Origin: an uncultured Lachnospiraceae bacterium | Lineage (GTDB): Bacteria > Bacillota > Clostridia > Lachnospirales > Lachnospiraceae | Direction: 5' to 3' | DNA: 49,786 nucleotides | Assembly (NCBI GenBank): GCA_934352055.1 | Contig: CAKRJY010000014.1 | Span: forward strand, 1-49,786 | The notes under the pieces: model-generated | Database searches by the model: none | What the model was told of the DNA's origin: nothing | Seen by the model: the letters and a program-made list of their open reading frames with translations, nothing else | Program-made: the position numbers and the translations under genes | Shown: positions 24,335 through 33,671 of the stretch, piece by piece | Position numbering within the stretch: position 1 is the first letter of the stretch | Layout: each line of letters starts with the position of its first letter

Positions 24335-26092
24335 ATGGGAAAACGATTTTTATGTTTGATTCTTTCCATTGTAATTGCATGTGCAAGCATAGGCTGTAGC
24401 AAACAGGATTTGGGAAATGCCACGCTTTTTGACGCAGCAGACCAAAGCACTTCGTCCGCTTTTTCTGCCTTGACCACCGCCTGGTTTTGTCAATCGTTAG
24501 AAGATGACCCTCTCTCCTGCCATTTCACTTTACAGGATCCGTCTGTTTATCGTATTTCCTTTACAGAACCTTCCCTCTGTCATCTCACATTCGAAGACCA
24601 TATGCGCACGCAAAAGAAGACAAACGATTTTTTGAAACAGTTAAAAGATATCAATCGCTCAGAACTGTCTCGTCGGGAACAACTCGTCTATGATGTATTA
24701 TTGGAATATTACAATTTAGAGGAAAAAATGGAAGATTACTATTATTACCAAAATCTGCTATCACCCACTGCCGGTATCCCTTCCTCTCTTCCCATTCTTT
24801 TATCCGCTTATGATTTTCATACGAAGGAAGATATCATTTGCTATCTTTCTCTATTAGAAGATTTTGATATTTACTTTGGCCAACTCTTTGCCTATGCAAC
24901 AGAACAGGCGAATCGACACCTGGCAGAAAACCGGGAATCGTTACAACAAACCATTGATTTTTGTACATCCTTTGCGACTTTTTCAGAAGATCATCTCCTG
25001 TTATCGTCCTTTGAAAAACGCATCCATGATTGCTCTTTTTTATCCGAAATTGAAAAAAACAGTTATATTTCCAAAAATAACGCCGTGATAACCAACGTCG
25101 TTTTACCATCATATTTGTCGTTATCAAACCAATTATCGTCTTTAATTGACAAGTCGGACACAAATGGAAGTCTTTACGCAAAAGAAAAGGGACGTTCATA
25201 CTATGCCCTATTGGCAAGGCAAAATAGTGGAACTTCCGAAAGCCCATACACTCTTTTTCAGCAAATCTCCGCCAGACGTCAGAAAGACCTTTCACAAATG
25301 GCAGACCTTTTTTCGCACAATCCAGCACTTGCCTCTTCGATCTCTTCCTATGATTGTCCACTCAGCACACCGGAAGATATGATGGAGCATTTACAAAATG
25401 CCATTCAAAATGATTTTCCGTCCTGTGAACAAGTGACCGTTACCATTCAACAAATCGCACCTCAATTGCAAAAGACTAGTGCACCTGCCTACTACTTCAT
25501 TGCACCTTTTGACTCCCATGGTCATCATTTTATTTTTTATAATCCAAATGCCAATATCGATCAGACCACATTATTTACCACCATGGCACACGAAGGCTTC
25601 CCGGGACATCTCTATCAGACTGCCATGTCCTATCAATATGGTTTAGAACCCGTACGTTGCCTGTTATCCTTCCCTGCTTATACGGAAGGCTGGGCAACCT
25701 ATGCTGAATATCTTTCCTACCAATATGCGGGTTTACCAGAAGAAGTTGCTTCTGTCTTAGCCTGCAACGACCGCGTCGTGCTCAGCCTCTACGCCTCTGC
25801 AGATATCGGTATTCACTATTATGGATGGAATAAAGATATGCTTCTCGATTTTTTTAAAAATTATGGAATACATGACGAAAATGTCATTGATCAGATTTAT
25901 CAGCTGATTGTAGAAGATCCCGCAAATTATTTAAAATATTATGTGGGCTATATGAATTTTGCATCCCTTGAGGAAGAATATCGGGATGCAAAAAAACATG
26001 ATTTTTCATATATGGATTTTCATAAAAAAATATTACAGACCGGACCGGCTCCCTTTGCCATCTTAAAACAGCAGCTGTTAGACACACTATAA
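24335..26092 (+). CDS. DUF885 family lipoprotein, putative metallopeptidase
   Basis: A 585-residue lipoprotein (lipobox cysteine C21 in ASIGC) with the DUF885 domain. The zinc-peptidase motif HEGFPGH lies near residue 418, with the expected downstream glutamate region (AYTEGWATYAEYLS). These proteins are predicted extracellular peptidases, anchored to the membrane surface. CGGAGG precedes the ATG. The stop overlaps that of the convergent rsmI gene by six bases, so there is no room for a terminator between them. Confidence 0.88.
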   Translation: MGKRFLCLILSIVIACASIGCSKQDLGNATLFDAADQSTSSAFSALTTAWFCQSLEDDPLSCHFTLQDPSVYRISFTEPSLCHLTFEDHMRTQKKTNDFLKQLKDINRSELSRREQLVYDVLLEYYNLEEKMEDYYYYQNLLSPTAGIPSSLPILLSAYDFHTKEDIICYLSLLEDFDIYFGQLFAYATEQANRHLAENRESLQQTIDFCTSFATFSEDHLLLSSFEKRIHDCSFLSEIEKNSYISKNNAVITNVVLPSYLSLSNQLSSLIDKSDTNGSLYAKEKGRSYYALLARQNSGTSESPYTLFQQISARRQKDLSQMADLFSHNPALASSISSYDCPLSTPEDMMEHLQNAIQNDFPSCEQVTVTIQQIAPQLQKTSAPAYYFIAPFDSHGHHFIFYNPNANIDQTTLFTTMAHEGFPGHLYQTAMSYQYGLEPVRCLLSFPAYTEGWATYAEYLSYQYAGLPEEVASVLACNDRVVLSLYASADIGIHYYGWNKDMLLDFFKNYGIHDENVIDQIYQLIVEDPANYLKYYVGYMNFASLEEEYRDAKKHDFSYMDFHKKILQTGPAPFAILKQQLLDTL

Positions 26093-26923
26093 TAATGCCT
26101 GGTAAATATCACGTTTACTGACACCACGGTCTTTTGCCACCGCTTTCATCGCATCCTTTTTTGTGTAATCCTGCTCTAAATAAAGTTGCATATGCTCCTC
26201 AATCGTAAGGTGTTCCCATCTGCTCTGTTCCTCACGGATGACTTCTTCTTTCGATTTGCCTGCAATCACCAAAACGTACTCACCACGCGGATCATGTTCC
26301 TTATAATATTCCAATGCTTCTGCCAGTGTTGTTTTCTTTTTCTCTTCGTATCGTTTTGTCAATTCGCGGCAAAGCGTTATGCTGCGATCCCCAAGTGCCA
26401 AAAAAAGTTCCTGCAGCGTAGCGCGCAAATGATGTGGTGCTTCATAAACAATCATTGTACGGGTTTCCTGCGCAAGCTCTTCTAAAACACGCGCACGTTC
26501 TTTTTTGTCTTTTGGTAAAAAAGCTTCAAAACTAAAACGTCTGCATGCCTGCCCAGAACTTGTCACCGCTGTGATACATGCTGCTGCACCGGGAACGGCA
26601 TTGACTTCAATGCCCTCCTCGTAACACATAGCTACCAGTTCTTCTCCCGGATCTGATATCCCAGGTGTTCCCGCATCTGTAATCAGGGCAATATTTTTCC
26701 CTTCTTTTAACGCATGTAATAGCGTATGTGCTTTTTCAATCTTATTAAACTCATGATAACTCGTCATTGGCGTGTCAATTTCGAAATGATTTAAAAGCTT
26801 GATGGAATTACGGGTATCTTCTGCTGCAATCAAGTCCGCCTCTTTTAAAATACGGACACAACGATACGTCATATCTTCAAGATTTCCTATTGGAGTCGCA
26901 CATAGATATAAGATGCCTGCCAT
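26087..26923 (-). CDS. rsmI: 16S rRNA (cytidine(1402)-2'-O)-methyltransferase
   Basis: A 278-residue tetrapyrrole-methylase-fold enzyme. The ATPIGNLEDMTYR start, the AAEDTRNS loop, the ITDAGTPGISDPG SAM-binding loop and the VPGAAACITA motif are typical of RsmI. It methylates the ribose at C1402 in the decoding centre. Length is standard. It is the last gene of the yaaO-to-rsmI cluster. Confidence 0.96.
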   Translation of the reverse strand: MAGILYLCATPIGNLEDMTYRCVRILKEADLIAAEDTRNSIKLLNHFEIDTPMTSYHEFNKIEKAHTLLHALKEGKNIALITDAGTPGISDPGEELVAMCYEEGIEVNAVPGAAACITAVTSSGQACRRFSFEAFLPKDKKERARVLEELAQETRTMIVYEAPHHLRATLQELFLALGDRSITLCRELTKRYEEKKKTTLAEALEYYKEHDPRGEYVLVIAGKSKEEVIREEQSRWEHLTIEEHMQLYLEQDYTKKDAMKAVAKDRGVSKRDIYQALL

Positions 26924-26973
26924 ATATCAACATTCCTTTCCCTTGTATACCTTTTTATCCACAAAACAACACA

Positions 26974-27714
26974 TTAATAACCATAAATATCATAGATTTC
27001 CGATGTATATTCACCGGGACTTTTGTATACAATCAGTGGTTTTTCGACCGTAATTCTGGATTTTCCATCTCGCATACCCTCAATCAAAACCATATTCGGT
27101 TCTTTATCCACATATGGATATACCAACTGCATGCGTTTCGGTTCGATTTTATATTGACTCATCATCGATAAAATCTCAACCAGACGAAATGGCCGGTGTA
27201 CATAATAGCACCTTCCACCCGGCCGAAGCAATTTTGCCGTCTGTGATATCACATCCTCCAAATTACATAATACTTCATGGCGCGCAATCGTCTTAGCATC
27301 GCCATCATTTTTGATACCATGTTGATCCGTCATATAAGGTGGATTACAGGTAATCACATCAAAAGAAGATGCACCAAATATGTTTGCTGCATCTTTAATA
27401 TCTCCTGTCACAATGGAAACGCGCTCTTGTAAACCATTATACGCCACACTGCGCGATGCCATATCTGCACTTTCCGGCTGTATCTCCAATCCTGTAAAAT
27501 GCTTTCCTTCTGTCTTTGCTTCTAAAAGAATCGGTATGATGCCTGTTCCTGTACCAAGATCCAACACCTGCTCATCGCGCTTTACTTTGGCAAATCCAGA
27601 TAAAAGCACCGCATCCATACCAAAACAAAATCGCTTTGGATCCTGAATGATCTTATAACCATTCCGCTGTAGTTCATCCAGGCGCTCGCCCTCTCGCAAT
27701 AACACTTCTGCCAT
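26974..27714 (-). CDS. tRNA1(Val) (adenine(37)-N6)-methyltransferase-like
   Basis: A 246-residue class I SAM methyltransferase with the LDLGTGTGIIPILL SAM motif near residue 49 and the NPPYM motif (near residue 124) of N6-adenine methylases. It belongs with YabB of Bacillus and TrmN6 of E. coli, which modify A37 of tRNA-Val. The substrate is inferred from family and position (the yabB place next to rsmI). Its ATG overlaps the ricT stop by one base (TAATG). Confidence 0.9.
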   Translation of the reverse strand: MAEVLLREGERLDELQRNGYKIIQDPKRFCFGMDAVLLSGFAKVKRDEQVLDLGTGTGIIPILLEAKTEGKHFTGLEIQPESADMASRSVAYNGLQERVSIVTGDIKDAANIFGASSFDVITCNPPYMTDQHGIKNDGDAKTIARHEVLCNLEDVISQTAKLLRPGGRCYYVHRPFRLVEILSMMSQYKIEPKRMQLVYPYVDKEPNMVLIEGMRDGKSRITVEKPLIVYKSPGEYTSEIYDIYGY

Positions 27715-28592
27715 TATTTGTTATCCTCAAGTTTTGCCAATTCTTTTAATTCTTCTTTTGTGACCTTCACATTTTTACGCTTTGCTTTGAATTTTAAATC
27801 TGCTACCTGATATTCGCGTTCTTCCTTGGTATCATTTTGCTCAATCAGTACTTTCACCCGCTGACGCAAAACACTTACGGATTTTACCTGACCACGGATG
27901 CCTTCTGGCGTTGTCACGGTATCTCCTATATTTGGAAGCTGACTGTTTAAGTACTCATATGTTTCCTGCTCATTTTTCAAACAGCACATAAGTCTTCCAC
28001 AAACTCCGGAAATCTTTGTTGGATTCAATGATAAATTCTGCTCTTTTGCCATCTTAATCGATACCGGCACAAAGTCTGTCAAATAGCTGCTGCAGCAAAG
28101 TGGTCTTCCACAAATACCAATACCACCCATCATCTTGGTCTCATCGCGGACACCAATCTGGCGCAACTCAATTCGTGTACGAAAAACGGATGCCAGATCT
28201 TTTACCAGCTCACGGAAATCAATTCTTCCATCTGCCGTAAAATAGAACAATAATTTATTGTTATCAAACGTATATTCCGCGTCCACTAATTTCATATCTA
28301 ATTTATGTTTTTTGATCTTTTCCTGGCAAACCTTAAATGCTTCTTTTTCTTTTTCTTTATTTTTTTCTGCCCGTTTGAAATCATCTTCTGTCGCAATACG
28401 CTGAACGGTCTTTAATGGTTGTACCACTTCATCATCCGGCACATCCTTCGGTTCTACAGCAACCGTTCCCATCTCAACGCCCCGCGCTGTCTCAACAACA
28501 ACGTGATCACCTAACTTTAATTCTAAATTCTTTGGGCCAAAATAGTATACCTTACCTGCGGTGCGAAAACGCACACCAACAATTTTTATCAT
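27714..28592 (-). CDS. ricT: PSP1-domain protein RicT (YaaT)
   Basis: A 292-residue protein with the PSP1 domain. Two conserved cysteine groups, GICGRPLCC and SGVCGRLMCC, are the likely 4Fe-4S ligands known for the RicA/RicF/RicT complex. In Bacillus this complex controls mRNA maturation and affects sporulation and biofilm. A Lys/Glu-rich stretch follows near residues 75-95 and at the C-terminus. It overlaps holB by four bases (ATGA). Confidence 0.94.
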   Translation of the reverse strand: MIKIVGVRFRTAGKVYYFGPKNLELKLGDHVVVETARGVEMGTVAVEPKDVPDDEVVQPLKTVQRIATEDDFKRAEKNKEKEKEAFKVCQEKIKKHKLDMKLVDAEYTFDNNKLLFYFTADGRIDFRELVKDLASVFRTRIELRQIGVRDETKMMGGIGICGRPLCCSSYLTDFVPVSIKMAKEQNLSLNPTKISGVCGRLMCCLKNEQETYEYLNSQLPNIGDTVTTPEGIRGQVKSVSVLRQRVKVLIEQNDTKEEREYQVADLKFKAKRKNVKVTKEELKELAKLEDNK

Positions 28593-29581
28593 GCAATATT
28601 CTCCTTTATTGAAAGCAACATCAATTCTATCGCCAGATTATAATTCCCATTACACGCAATACGTCGTCTTGCGGTGCGTTGCGCCTGTATAATGGTATCC
28701 AGCCCATGATAAGAACATTCTGTCGCTAATCTTTTTATGATCATCTTTTCATCTTGAAAAGTAATCTTACTTTCATCGCCTGTCGCTTTATATAATAACA
28801 CATCTCGAAACCAGATGTTCATCAAATCCAAATAATCCTGTATCTTTGGCTTATATGTTTCCAAATCTTTTACCGCCTGGGAAATATCGAAAATATCCAT
28901 TTTCTCCATGCGGCGCATCAGAGATGTCATATGTGACTTCATTTCGTTAAATTCATCCGACGATGCTAATTTAATTGCCTTTCCCAGATTTCCTTGTGCA
29001 AACTGCGCACAAATATCGGCCTGATAATCCGGCATATTGTGATGTTCCATCAGTTCTTTTCGAATGATATCGGCAGCAATCGGCTTTAACTCTAACGTAA
29101 CACAACGGGATAAAATCGTCGGTAGAAAACCAGCCGCATTTGTTGTCAGCAAAAACAGTATTGCATATTGTGGTGGTTCTTCTATCGTTTTCAAAAGCGC
29201 ATTCTGCGCCGCTTTGTTCATCTTTTCTGCCTCATCCATAATATAAATCTTATATTCGCTTGCATAAGGCTTAATCACAATATCATTATTAATCTGTTGT
29301 CGGATATCCTCCACAGAAATCGTATTTGGCTTTTCATGCGAAACATAACGAATATCCGGATGATTGTGGCTTTGACACTGTTTACAGGAATGACACATCC
29401 CACAGGCATCTTTTCCTTGTTCCTGGCACAAAAGCGTCTCAGCAAATGCTTCTGCTAACATCATCTTACCTGCATCCTTCTCACCGCTGATAATATACGC
29501 ATGTGACGTTTTTCCTAATGAAATCGCATTTTGCAAATGTTCTTTTATATCCTGTTGTCCTTTTATGTCTGCAAACTTCAT
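28589..29581 (-). CDS. holB: DNA polymerase III delta' subunit
   Basis: A 330-residue clamp-loader subunit. An AAA+ fold is visible (SHAYIISGEKDAGKMMLAEAFA in place of a strict Walker A, CGMCHSCKQC zinc ribbon near residues 59-68, YIMDEAEKMNKAAQNALLKTIEEPP, and LSRC). It opens the beta clamp for loading. The P-loop reads GEKDAGKM rather than GxxGxGKT, as is common for delta', which does not hydrolyse ATP. Confidence 0.94.
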   Translation of the reverse strand: MKFADIKGQQDIKEHLQNAISLGKTSHAYIISGEKDAGKMMLAEAFAETLLCQEQGKDACGMCHSCKQCQSHNHPDIRYVSHEKPNTISVEDIRQQINNDIVIKPYASEYKIYIMDEAEKMNKAAQNALLKTIEEPPQYAILFLLTTNAAGFLPTILSRCVTLELKPIAADIIRKELMEHHNMPDYQADICAQFAQGNLGKAIKLASSDEFNEMKSHMTSLMRRMEKMDIFDISQAVKDLETYKPKIQDYLDLMNIWFRDVLLYKATGDESKITFQDEKMIIKRLATECSYHGLDTIIQAQRTARRRIACNGNYNLAIELMLLSIKENIA

Positions 29582-29597
29582 TTCGCACTACTCCATT

Positions 29598-30038
29598 TTA
29601 TGTGGAAATATCTAAAAGCAATCCCCGGATTTCATCTACTTTTCCAAGGATGGCAATATGGTCTTTTTCTTCTTTGACCAACTCTCCTGCCAATTCATCC
29701 AGATTTTTGTCCACTAATTTTACAAGCCCATATACGCGATGCCGACCTCTGCGATCCAGGAAATTCTCTCTGGAAAACTTGTGAGATCGGTTAACCACCT
29801 CATTCATAAAATCCTTAACCAGGCTACGATATTTCTTCATATCACGAATATCCATATGTTCCGAGATCTTTTTTCCTTGCTCGGTGATCTCATCCATCAA
29901 TCCGGATAATTTTTCTTTTAACTCGGCATCATCAATAGCACTTGCCAATGTGAACTTAAATCCATCGTCTGTCGGCTTTGTCTGATTGACTTCCTGTGTC
30001 TGCGTTACGCCCGACACCTCATTTACCTTCATCTCCAT
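29598..30038 (-). CDS. YaaR family protein (DUF327)
   Basis: A 146-residue helical protein of the YaaR/DUF327 family: LKEKLSGLMDEITEQGKKISEHMDI ... YRSLVKDFMNEVVNRSHKFSREN and RGRHRVYGLVKLVDKNLDELA. Function is unknown. In Bacillus it lies in the same place, between tmk/darA and holB. The N-terminal 30 residues (MEMKVNEVSGVTQTQEVNQT) are low-complexity. Confidence 0.88.
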   Translation of the reverse strand: MEMKVNEVSGVTQTQEVNQTKPTDDGFKFTLASAIDDAELKEKLSGLMDEITEQGKKISEHMDIRDMKKYRSLVKDFMNEVVNRSHKFSRENFLDRRGRHRVYGLVKLVDKNLDELAGELVKEEKDHIAILGKVDEIRGLLLDIST

Positions 30039-30050
30039 AGGCTGTCTCCT

Positions 30051-30653
30051 CTAGACTTCCTCACTCATCATCACTTCGCGCATAAAACATACAATCTGTT
30101 CCTCTGTGCGCTCCAAATCTTCATTATAGAAGATGCGGTGAATACCTGCTTCCTGCAATTTCTCTTTGGAAAAATCAGAAGCATCTGCTAAAAAGCGGCG
30201 ACACATCTCTTCGTATTTGGGATGCATCTGACAGCGTTCACGATCCAACGCCCGCTGCAGACGAATACCATCTTCTACTTCTATATATATCGGAAGAACC
30301 GCATCCTCGCTAAAGTAATCACGCAACTTTACAAAAGACGCAATCGTTCCAATCACAAGATAATTGTTATTTTCCAGATCAATATTTCCATCATCAACCG
30401 TAAAATAATCCCATATCCCATGACATGTGTGATAACTGCGGATTTCAATCACTTTTCCGGAAGCGAGCAGCGCATCCTTCTTCTCATGCGTACAAAAATG
30501 ATACTCTGTACCATCCACCTCTCCCGCTCGGATCGGTCTTGTTGTATAGGAAACAATCTGTCGTAACTGCAGATCTTTTCGCTCTAAAATACGCTGATAC
30601 AACGTATCCTTCCCTGTGGAACTTTTTCCTATGATACAAAAAATCTTACCCAT
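30051..30653 (-). CDS. Guanylate-kinase-like protein in the tmk position
   Basis: A 200-residue P-loop kinase of the guanylate kinase fold. The P-loop is GKSSTGKDT rather than GPSGAGKST, and the GMP-binding segment YTTRPIRAGEVDGTEYHF is well kept. I chose ATG 30653, which opens MGKIFCIIGK, over longer frames; the ribosome site (AGGATGAGAG) is only fair. In Bacillus this place in the cluster holds thymidylate kinase (tmk), so the substitution is notable. The true substrate is uncertain: GMP is suggested by the nucleotide-binding segment. The gene lies 70 bases after the decarboxylase and 12 before yaaR. Confidence 0.85.
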   Translation of the reverse strand: MGKIFCIIGKSSTGKDTLYQRILERKDLQLRQIVSYTTRPIRAGEVDGTEYHFCTHEKKDALLASGKVIEIRSYHTCHGIWDYFTVDDGNIDLENNNYLVIGTIASFVKLRDYFSEDAVLPIYIEVEDGIRLQRALDRERCQMHPKYEEMCRRFLADASDFSKEKLQEAGIHRIFYNEDLERTEEQIVCFMREVMMSEEV

Positions 30654-30723
30654 ATCTCTCATCCTGTTTCTTCTATATGTAAATCCATCATTAGGCTTAC
30701 AGCTTAGTATAATATAGTCCTCA

Positions 30724-32103
30724 TCAAATGACAATGAAAAGCCCCTGTTCCATCAGGCCTGTTATCGTCAAACCTTGTCTTTTTGCCTCGGTAAGAAGCA
30801 AAATCTGACGTTTCTCGATTTCCTCTCCCGGTACAATCAGTGGTACCCCTGGCGGATATATAGCAACCGGCGCAGCTGCAACTTTACCTTCTGCTTCGTT
30901 TAGCATGCATATTGTTTTGTCCCTGCGCATTGCTTCATAGTATGGCATAACCTGTTTTCCCTGATGATACAACGTCTGCCCTACACTGTTTTCTATGTGC
31001 TTTTCCCCTGCTTCTATAGAAGCGTCGATTTCGAAAAGCGCCTGTGTCAATCGCGCGAATCCTTCTTTCGTATCCATGACGCTGCTCATCGCAAGCCCAT
31101 AGGAAAAAGAAGAAAGTTCTAAAACAATATGATACTTCTTTGCTAAAATCTCCTCTAACGCATGTCCGCTCAGATTCGTTCCTACCGTGGATATCACAAT
31201 TTTTCCCGGATCCTGGTGTGAATAATGCAATACGCTGATATGTTTTAATGCCTTACATTTTTTGTAGAACGCATCCAAATATGCTGCATATGGGGCAAAT
31301 GCCTCTTCCCCCTGCTCTAAAAAACGAATACATTGACAGATGGATGTCATTAAAACATACGATGGCGAACTTGTTTCAAAAACATCCAGGTACTGTGCAA
31401 TATCTGTTTCTGATAAAAGAGAATGCTGGCTCAAATGCAGCACTGCCGTCTGTGTCAAAGCTGGCAGCGTTTTATGCAAACTCATAATGACAGCATCTGC
31501 GCCACTGTCTAACGGCGATTTTGGAAAATACGGATGAAATCCCAAATGTGCACCATGCGCCGCATCTACAATAACAGCCATGCCATGTTCATGTGCAAGT
31601 GCTACTATTTCATCCAAAGGTTCCATCATACCCTCATATGTTGGCGAAGTCACAACAATTGCCTGCGCCTGTGGATGTTCTGCAATGGCACGCTTATATT
31701 CCAAAAGCGGCGTTCCCAAAACAATACCATCCTTACTTACCTCAGGGTATGTATAAACCATCTCGCACTCACGCAGCCACGCTGCATGGTAAATACTCTT
31801 ATGGGAATTACGCCCCATAATGATACAGCCTCTCTGTGAAACAGCAGAAAATACGGCTGTCAAATTACCACATGTCGATCCACCCACCAGAAGATAGCTT
31901 TTCTTTGCCCCATACAGCGCCGCCATGCGCTCCATAGCCTCTAGAATAACATCTTGTGGATCATGCAGATTATCAAATCCCGGTATCTCTGTAATATCAA
32001 TGGTATATGGATTTTCCATTGCAATCGGTTGTCTTTTATGCCCCGGCATATGAAACGGATACATATCCGATGCTGCCAGCGCTTTTAATTGCTCATCTAA
32101 CAT
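30724..32103 (-). CDS. Orn/Lys/Arg decarboxylase family protein (YaaO type)
   Basis: A 459-residue PLP enzyme of the short YaaO-type branch of the ornithine/lysine/arginine decarboxylases. It begins with FHMPGHKRQ, has the GGSTCGN cofactor loop and the DAAHGAHLGFHP motif, and carries the PLP lysine in MSLHKTLPALTQ (near residue 220). The C-terminal domain (AVAIYPPGVPLIVPGE) is typical. It would make a diamine or agmatine from a basic amino acid; the substrate cannot be told from sequence. It heads the cluster ending in rsmI. Confidence 0.92.
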   Translation of the reverse strand: MLDEQLKALAASDMYPFHMPGHKRQPIAMENPYTIDITEIPGFDNLHDPQDVILEAMERMAALYGAKKSYLLVGGSTCGNLTAVFSAVSQRGCIIMGRNSHKSIYHAAWLRECEMVYTYPEVSKDGIVLGTPLLEYKRAIAEHPQAQAIVVTSPTYEGMMEPLDEIVALAHEHGMAVIVDAAHGAHLGFHPYFPKSPLDSGADAVIMSLHKTLPALTQTAVLHLSQHSLLSETDIAQYLDVFETSSPSYVLMTSICQCIRFLEQGEEAFAPYAAYLDAFYKKCKALKHISVLHYSHQDPGKIVISTVGTNLSGHALEEILAKKYHIVLELSSFSYGLAMSSVMDTKEGFARLTQALFEIDASIEAGEKHIENSVGQTLYHQGKQVMPYYEAMRRDKTICMLNEAEGKVAAAPVAIYPPGVPLIVPGEEIEKRQILLLTEAKRQGLTITGLMEQGLFIVI

Positions 32104-32178
32104 TTTTCTTTTCTTTTTCCTTTTATCATCTTATAATAGAACCTACACAAACGCGCATTTGCGTATTCGGAGGTTAGT

Positions 32179-32802
32179 ATGAGTCAGGCTCTTGTCATTT
32201 TATGCGGCGGTGACAGTTCTCGTATGGGAACAGACAAAGCACTGCTGCCATTCGGTGATGAATGCTTATTAGAATATATGGTACATAAATTTGCACCCCA
32301 TTTTGACCGTATTTATCTGTCTGTAAACCAACGTGGCGATTACGGACATCTCGATTTGGATGTAACGGAAATCCCAGACATCTATCTCAATGCCGGTCCT
32401 ATGGGTGCCATTCTTAGCGGTTTAACAATGATTATGGAAAACCGGGCTTTTTTCATAACGATCGACACCCCGTTTATACAGCCATCTCTGTGCAAGCATT
32501 TATTGGAAGCATCTGAAAATTATGATGCCTGCTCCCTTGCACTACGTGATTACTACATTGACACCATTGCATGCGTCTATTCCAAAGCCTGCATTCGGGC
32601 ATTTGGCAAATCACTACTCTTAAATAACCGCACAAACAGTCAGATTCAGGCGAAATGTCATATAAACTATCTCCCGATTTCTGATGTTGCCCTTTGCTCA
32701 ACCATGTCCTTTGAAGATCAGTTTTACCGTTTGAGCGACCGCGATTCCTATTATTATGCATTGTTTCACCAATTGCAGGATCTTAATAGCATCCGCCACT
32801 AA
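32179..32802 (+). CDS. mobA: Molybdenum cofactor guanylyltransferase-like protein
   Basis: A 207-residue nucleotidyltransferase with the MobA signature LCGGDSSRMGTDKALLPFG at the N-terminus, the AGPMGAILSGL loop and an ITIDTPFIQP segment (normally CDMP/CDTP). MobA joins GMP to molybdopterin. No other molybdenum cofactor gene is in the window. CGGAGG precedes the ATG. It overlaps the convergent gene at its 3' end by four bases. Confidence 0.85.
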   Translation: MSQALVILCGGDSSRMGTDKALLPFGDECLLEYMVHKFAPHFDRIYLSVNQRGDYGHLDLDVTEIPDIYLNAGPMGAILSGLTMIMENRAFFITIDTPFIQPSLCKHLLEASENYDACSLALRDYYIDTIACVYSKACIRAFGKSLLLNNRTNSQIQAKCHINYLPISDVALCSTMSFEDQFYRLSDRDSYYYALFHQLQDLNSIRH

Positions 32803-33662
32803 TCGAAATATCTTTGCAGCTGTGGCATCCAGTCACCAAAAAAGATTTTGTCTTCTGTGATATTTTTCCAGATAGGCTCCAGGAAAGCACAAAGAACCGC
32901 ATGGACTTCCTGCCAGGCAGGTTCTTTTCTTTTTTCTTTTCGAAGCAGTCTATTCCACTTCTTTTCCATATACCCATAGTCTCCATACTTCGACCAGACG
33001 TTCCAAAGCGATTCCTGCGTTTTTACATATTCCTTACAACACAAAATATATAAATGCTCCTGTACTTTACGCCCTTCCAATGGACATTTCGTAATAATTT
33101 CGTATAGTTTCAGATACGGTGTCATATCCTGGATCAACTCTAAGGGCTTTAATATCAGCAACAGCTGCTCTGCTGCAATCTGCTCCATAGGATAGCAGTA
33201 TAATGTAATGGATTTATCGTTTTCTAAAAGCAGGCGCACCTTTTCCTCCATCGGAAAAATATGCTCCTGTGTACATTGCTGTAAATAGATACGAAACGGC
33301 ACATACATCCCACAGACCTGCAAGCCCACACGCAAAACAATGGTTCCTTCTATAGAATCTTCCTCCAGATGTGTAATCCGCATTTCCTCTTCCTGGTACA
33401 TATCATAAAGCCTATTTATCATATAAACCTTTTTTTCTGTAAAGGGCGCTTTCCCTGTATAACAATAACAAAGCTGATCCGACACTTTTTTGCGGTAAAC
33501 ATCCAGCCCTATCGCTTCACGGTTACATAACCAGAAATCTCTCGCCTTTACATCTGTTGCAAACAGCTGCGCTGTAAGTTCCAATACATAGGCGCTCAAA
33601 ATATGAGAAAACGGTATATCCAGCTCGATACTTTTTGTCCTTATCCATGCATCACTTGTCAT
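32799..33662 (-). CDS. AbiEii-like protein lacking the nucleotidyltransferase motifs
   Basis: A 287-residue protein that follows an AbiEi-like gene by nine bases, with AGGAGG five bases before its ATG. Its overall plan recalls AbiEii toxins: an N-terminal WIRTKSIELDIPFSHILSAYVLE helix region, a central RVGLQVCGMYVPFRIYLQQ strand, then CYPMEQIAAEQLLLIL where AbiEii has a YxxExxxAEKL segment. The GG(S/T)...DxD active-site motif is not visible (the matching place reads FWLCNREAIGLD), the AEK lysine is glutamine, and the RxxDxYD motif reads as YLKLYEI. So it may be a fold-retaining but inactive relative. The family link is weak by sequence and rests partly on its neighbour. Confidence 0.55.
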   Translation of the reverse strand: MTSDAWIRTKSIELDIPFSHILSAYVLELTAQLFATDVKARDFWLCNREAIGLDVYRKKVSDQLCYCYTGKAPFTEKKVYMINRLYDMYQEEEMRITHLEEDSIEGTIVLRVGLQVCGMYVPFRIYLQQCTQEHIFPMEEKVRLLLENDKSITLYCYPMEQIAAEQLLLILKPLELIQDMTPYLKLYEIITKCPLEGRKVQEHLYILCCKEYVKTQESLWNVWSKYGDYGYMEKKWNRLLRKEKRKEPAWQEVHAVLCAFLEPIWKNITEDKIFFGDWMPQLQRYFD

Positions 33663-33671
33663 CGCATCCTC

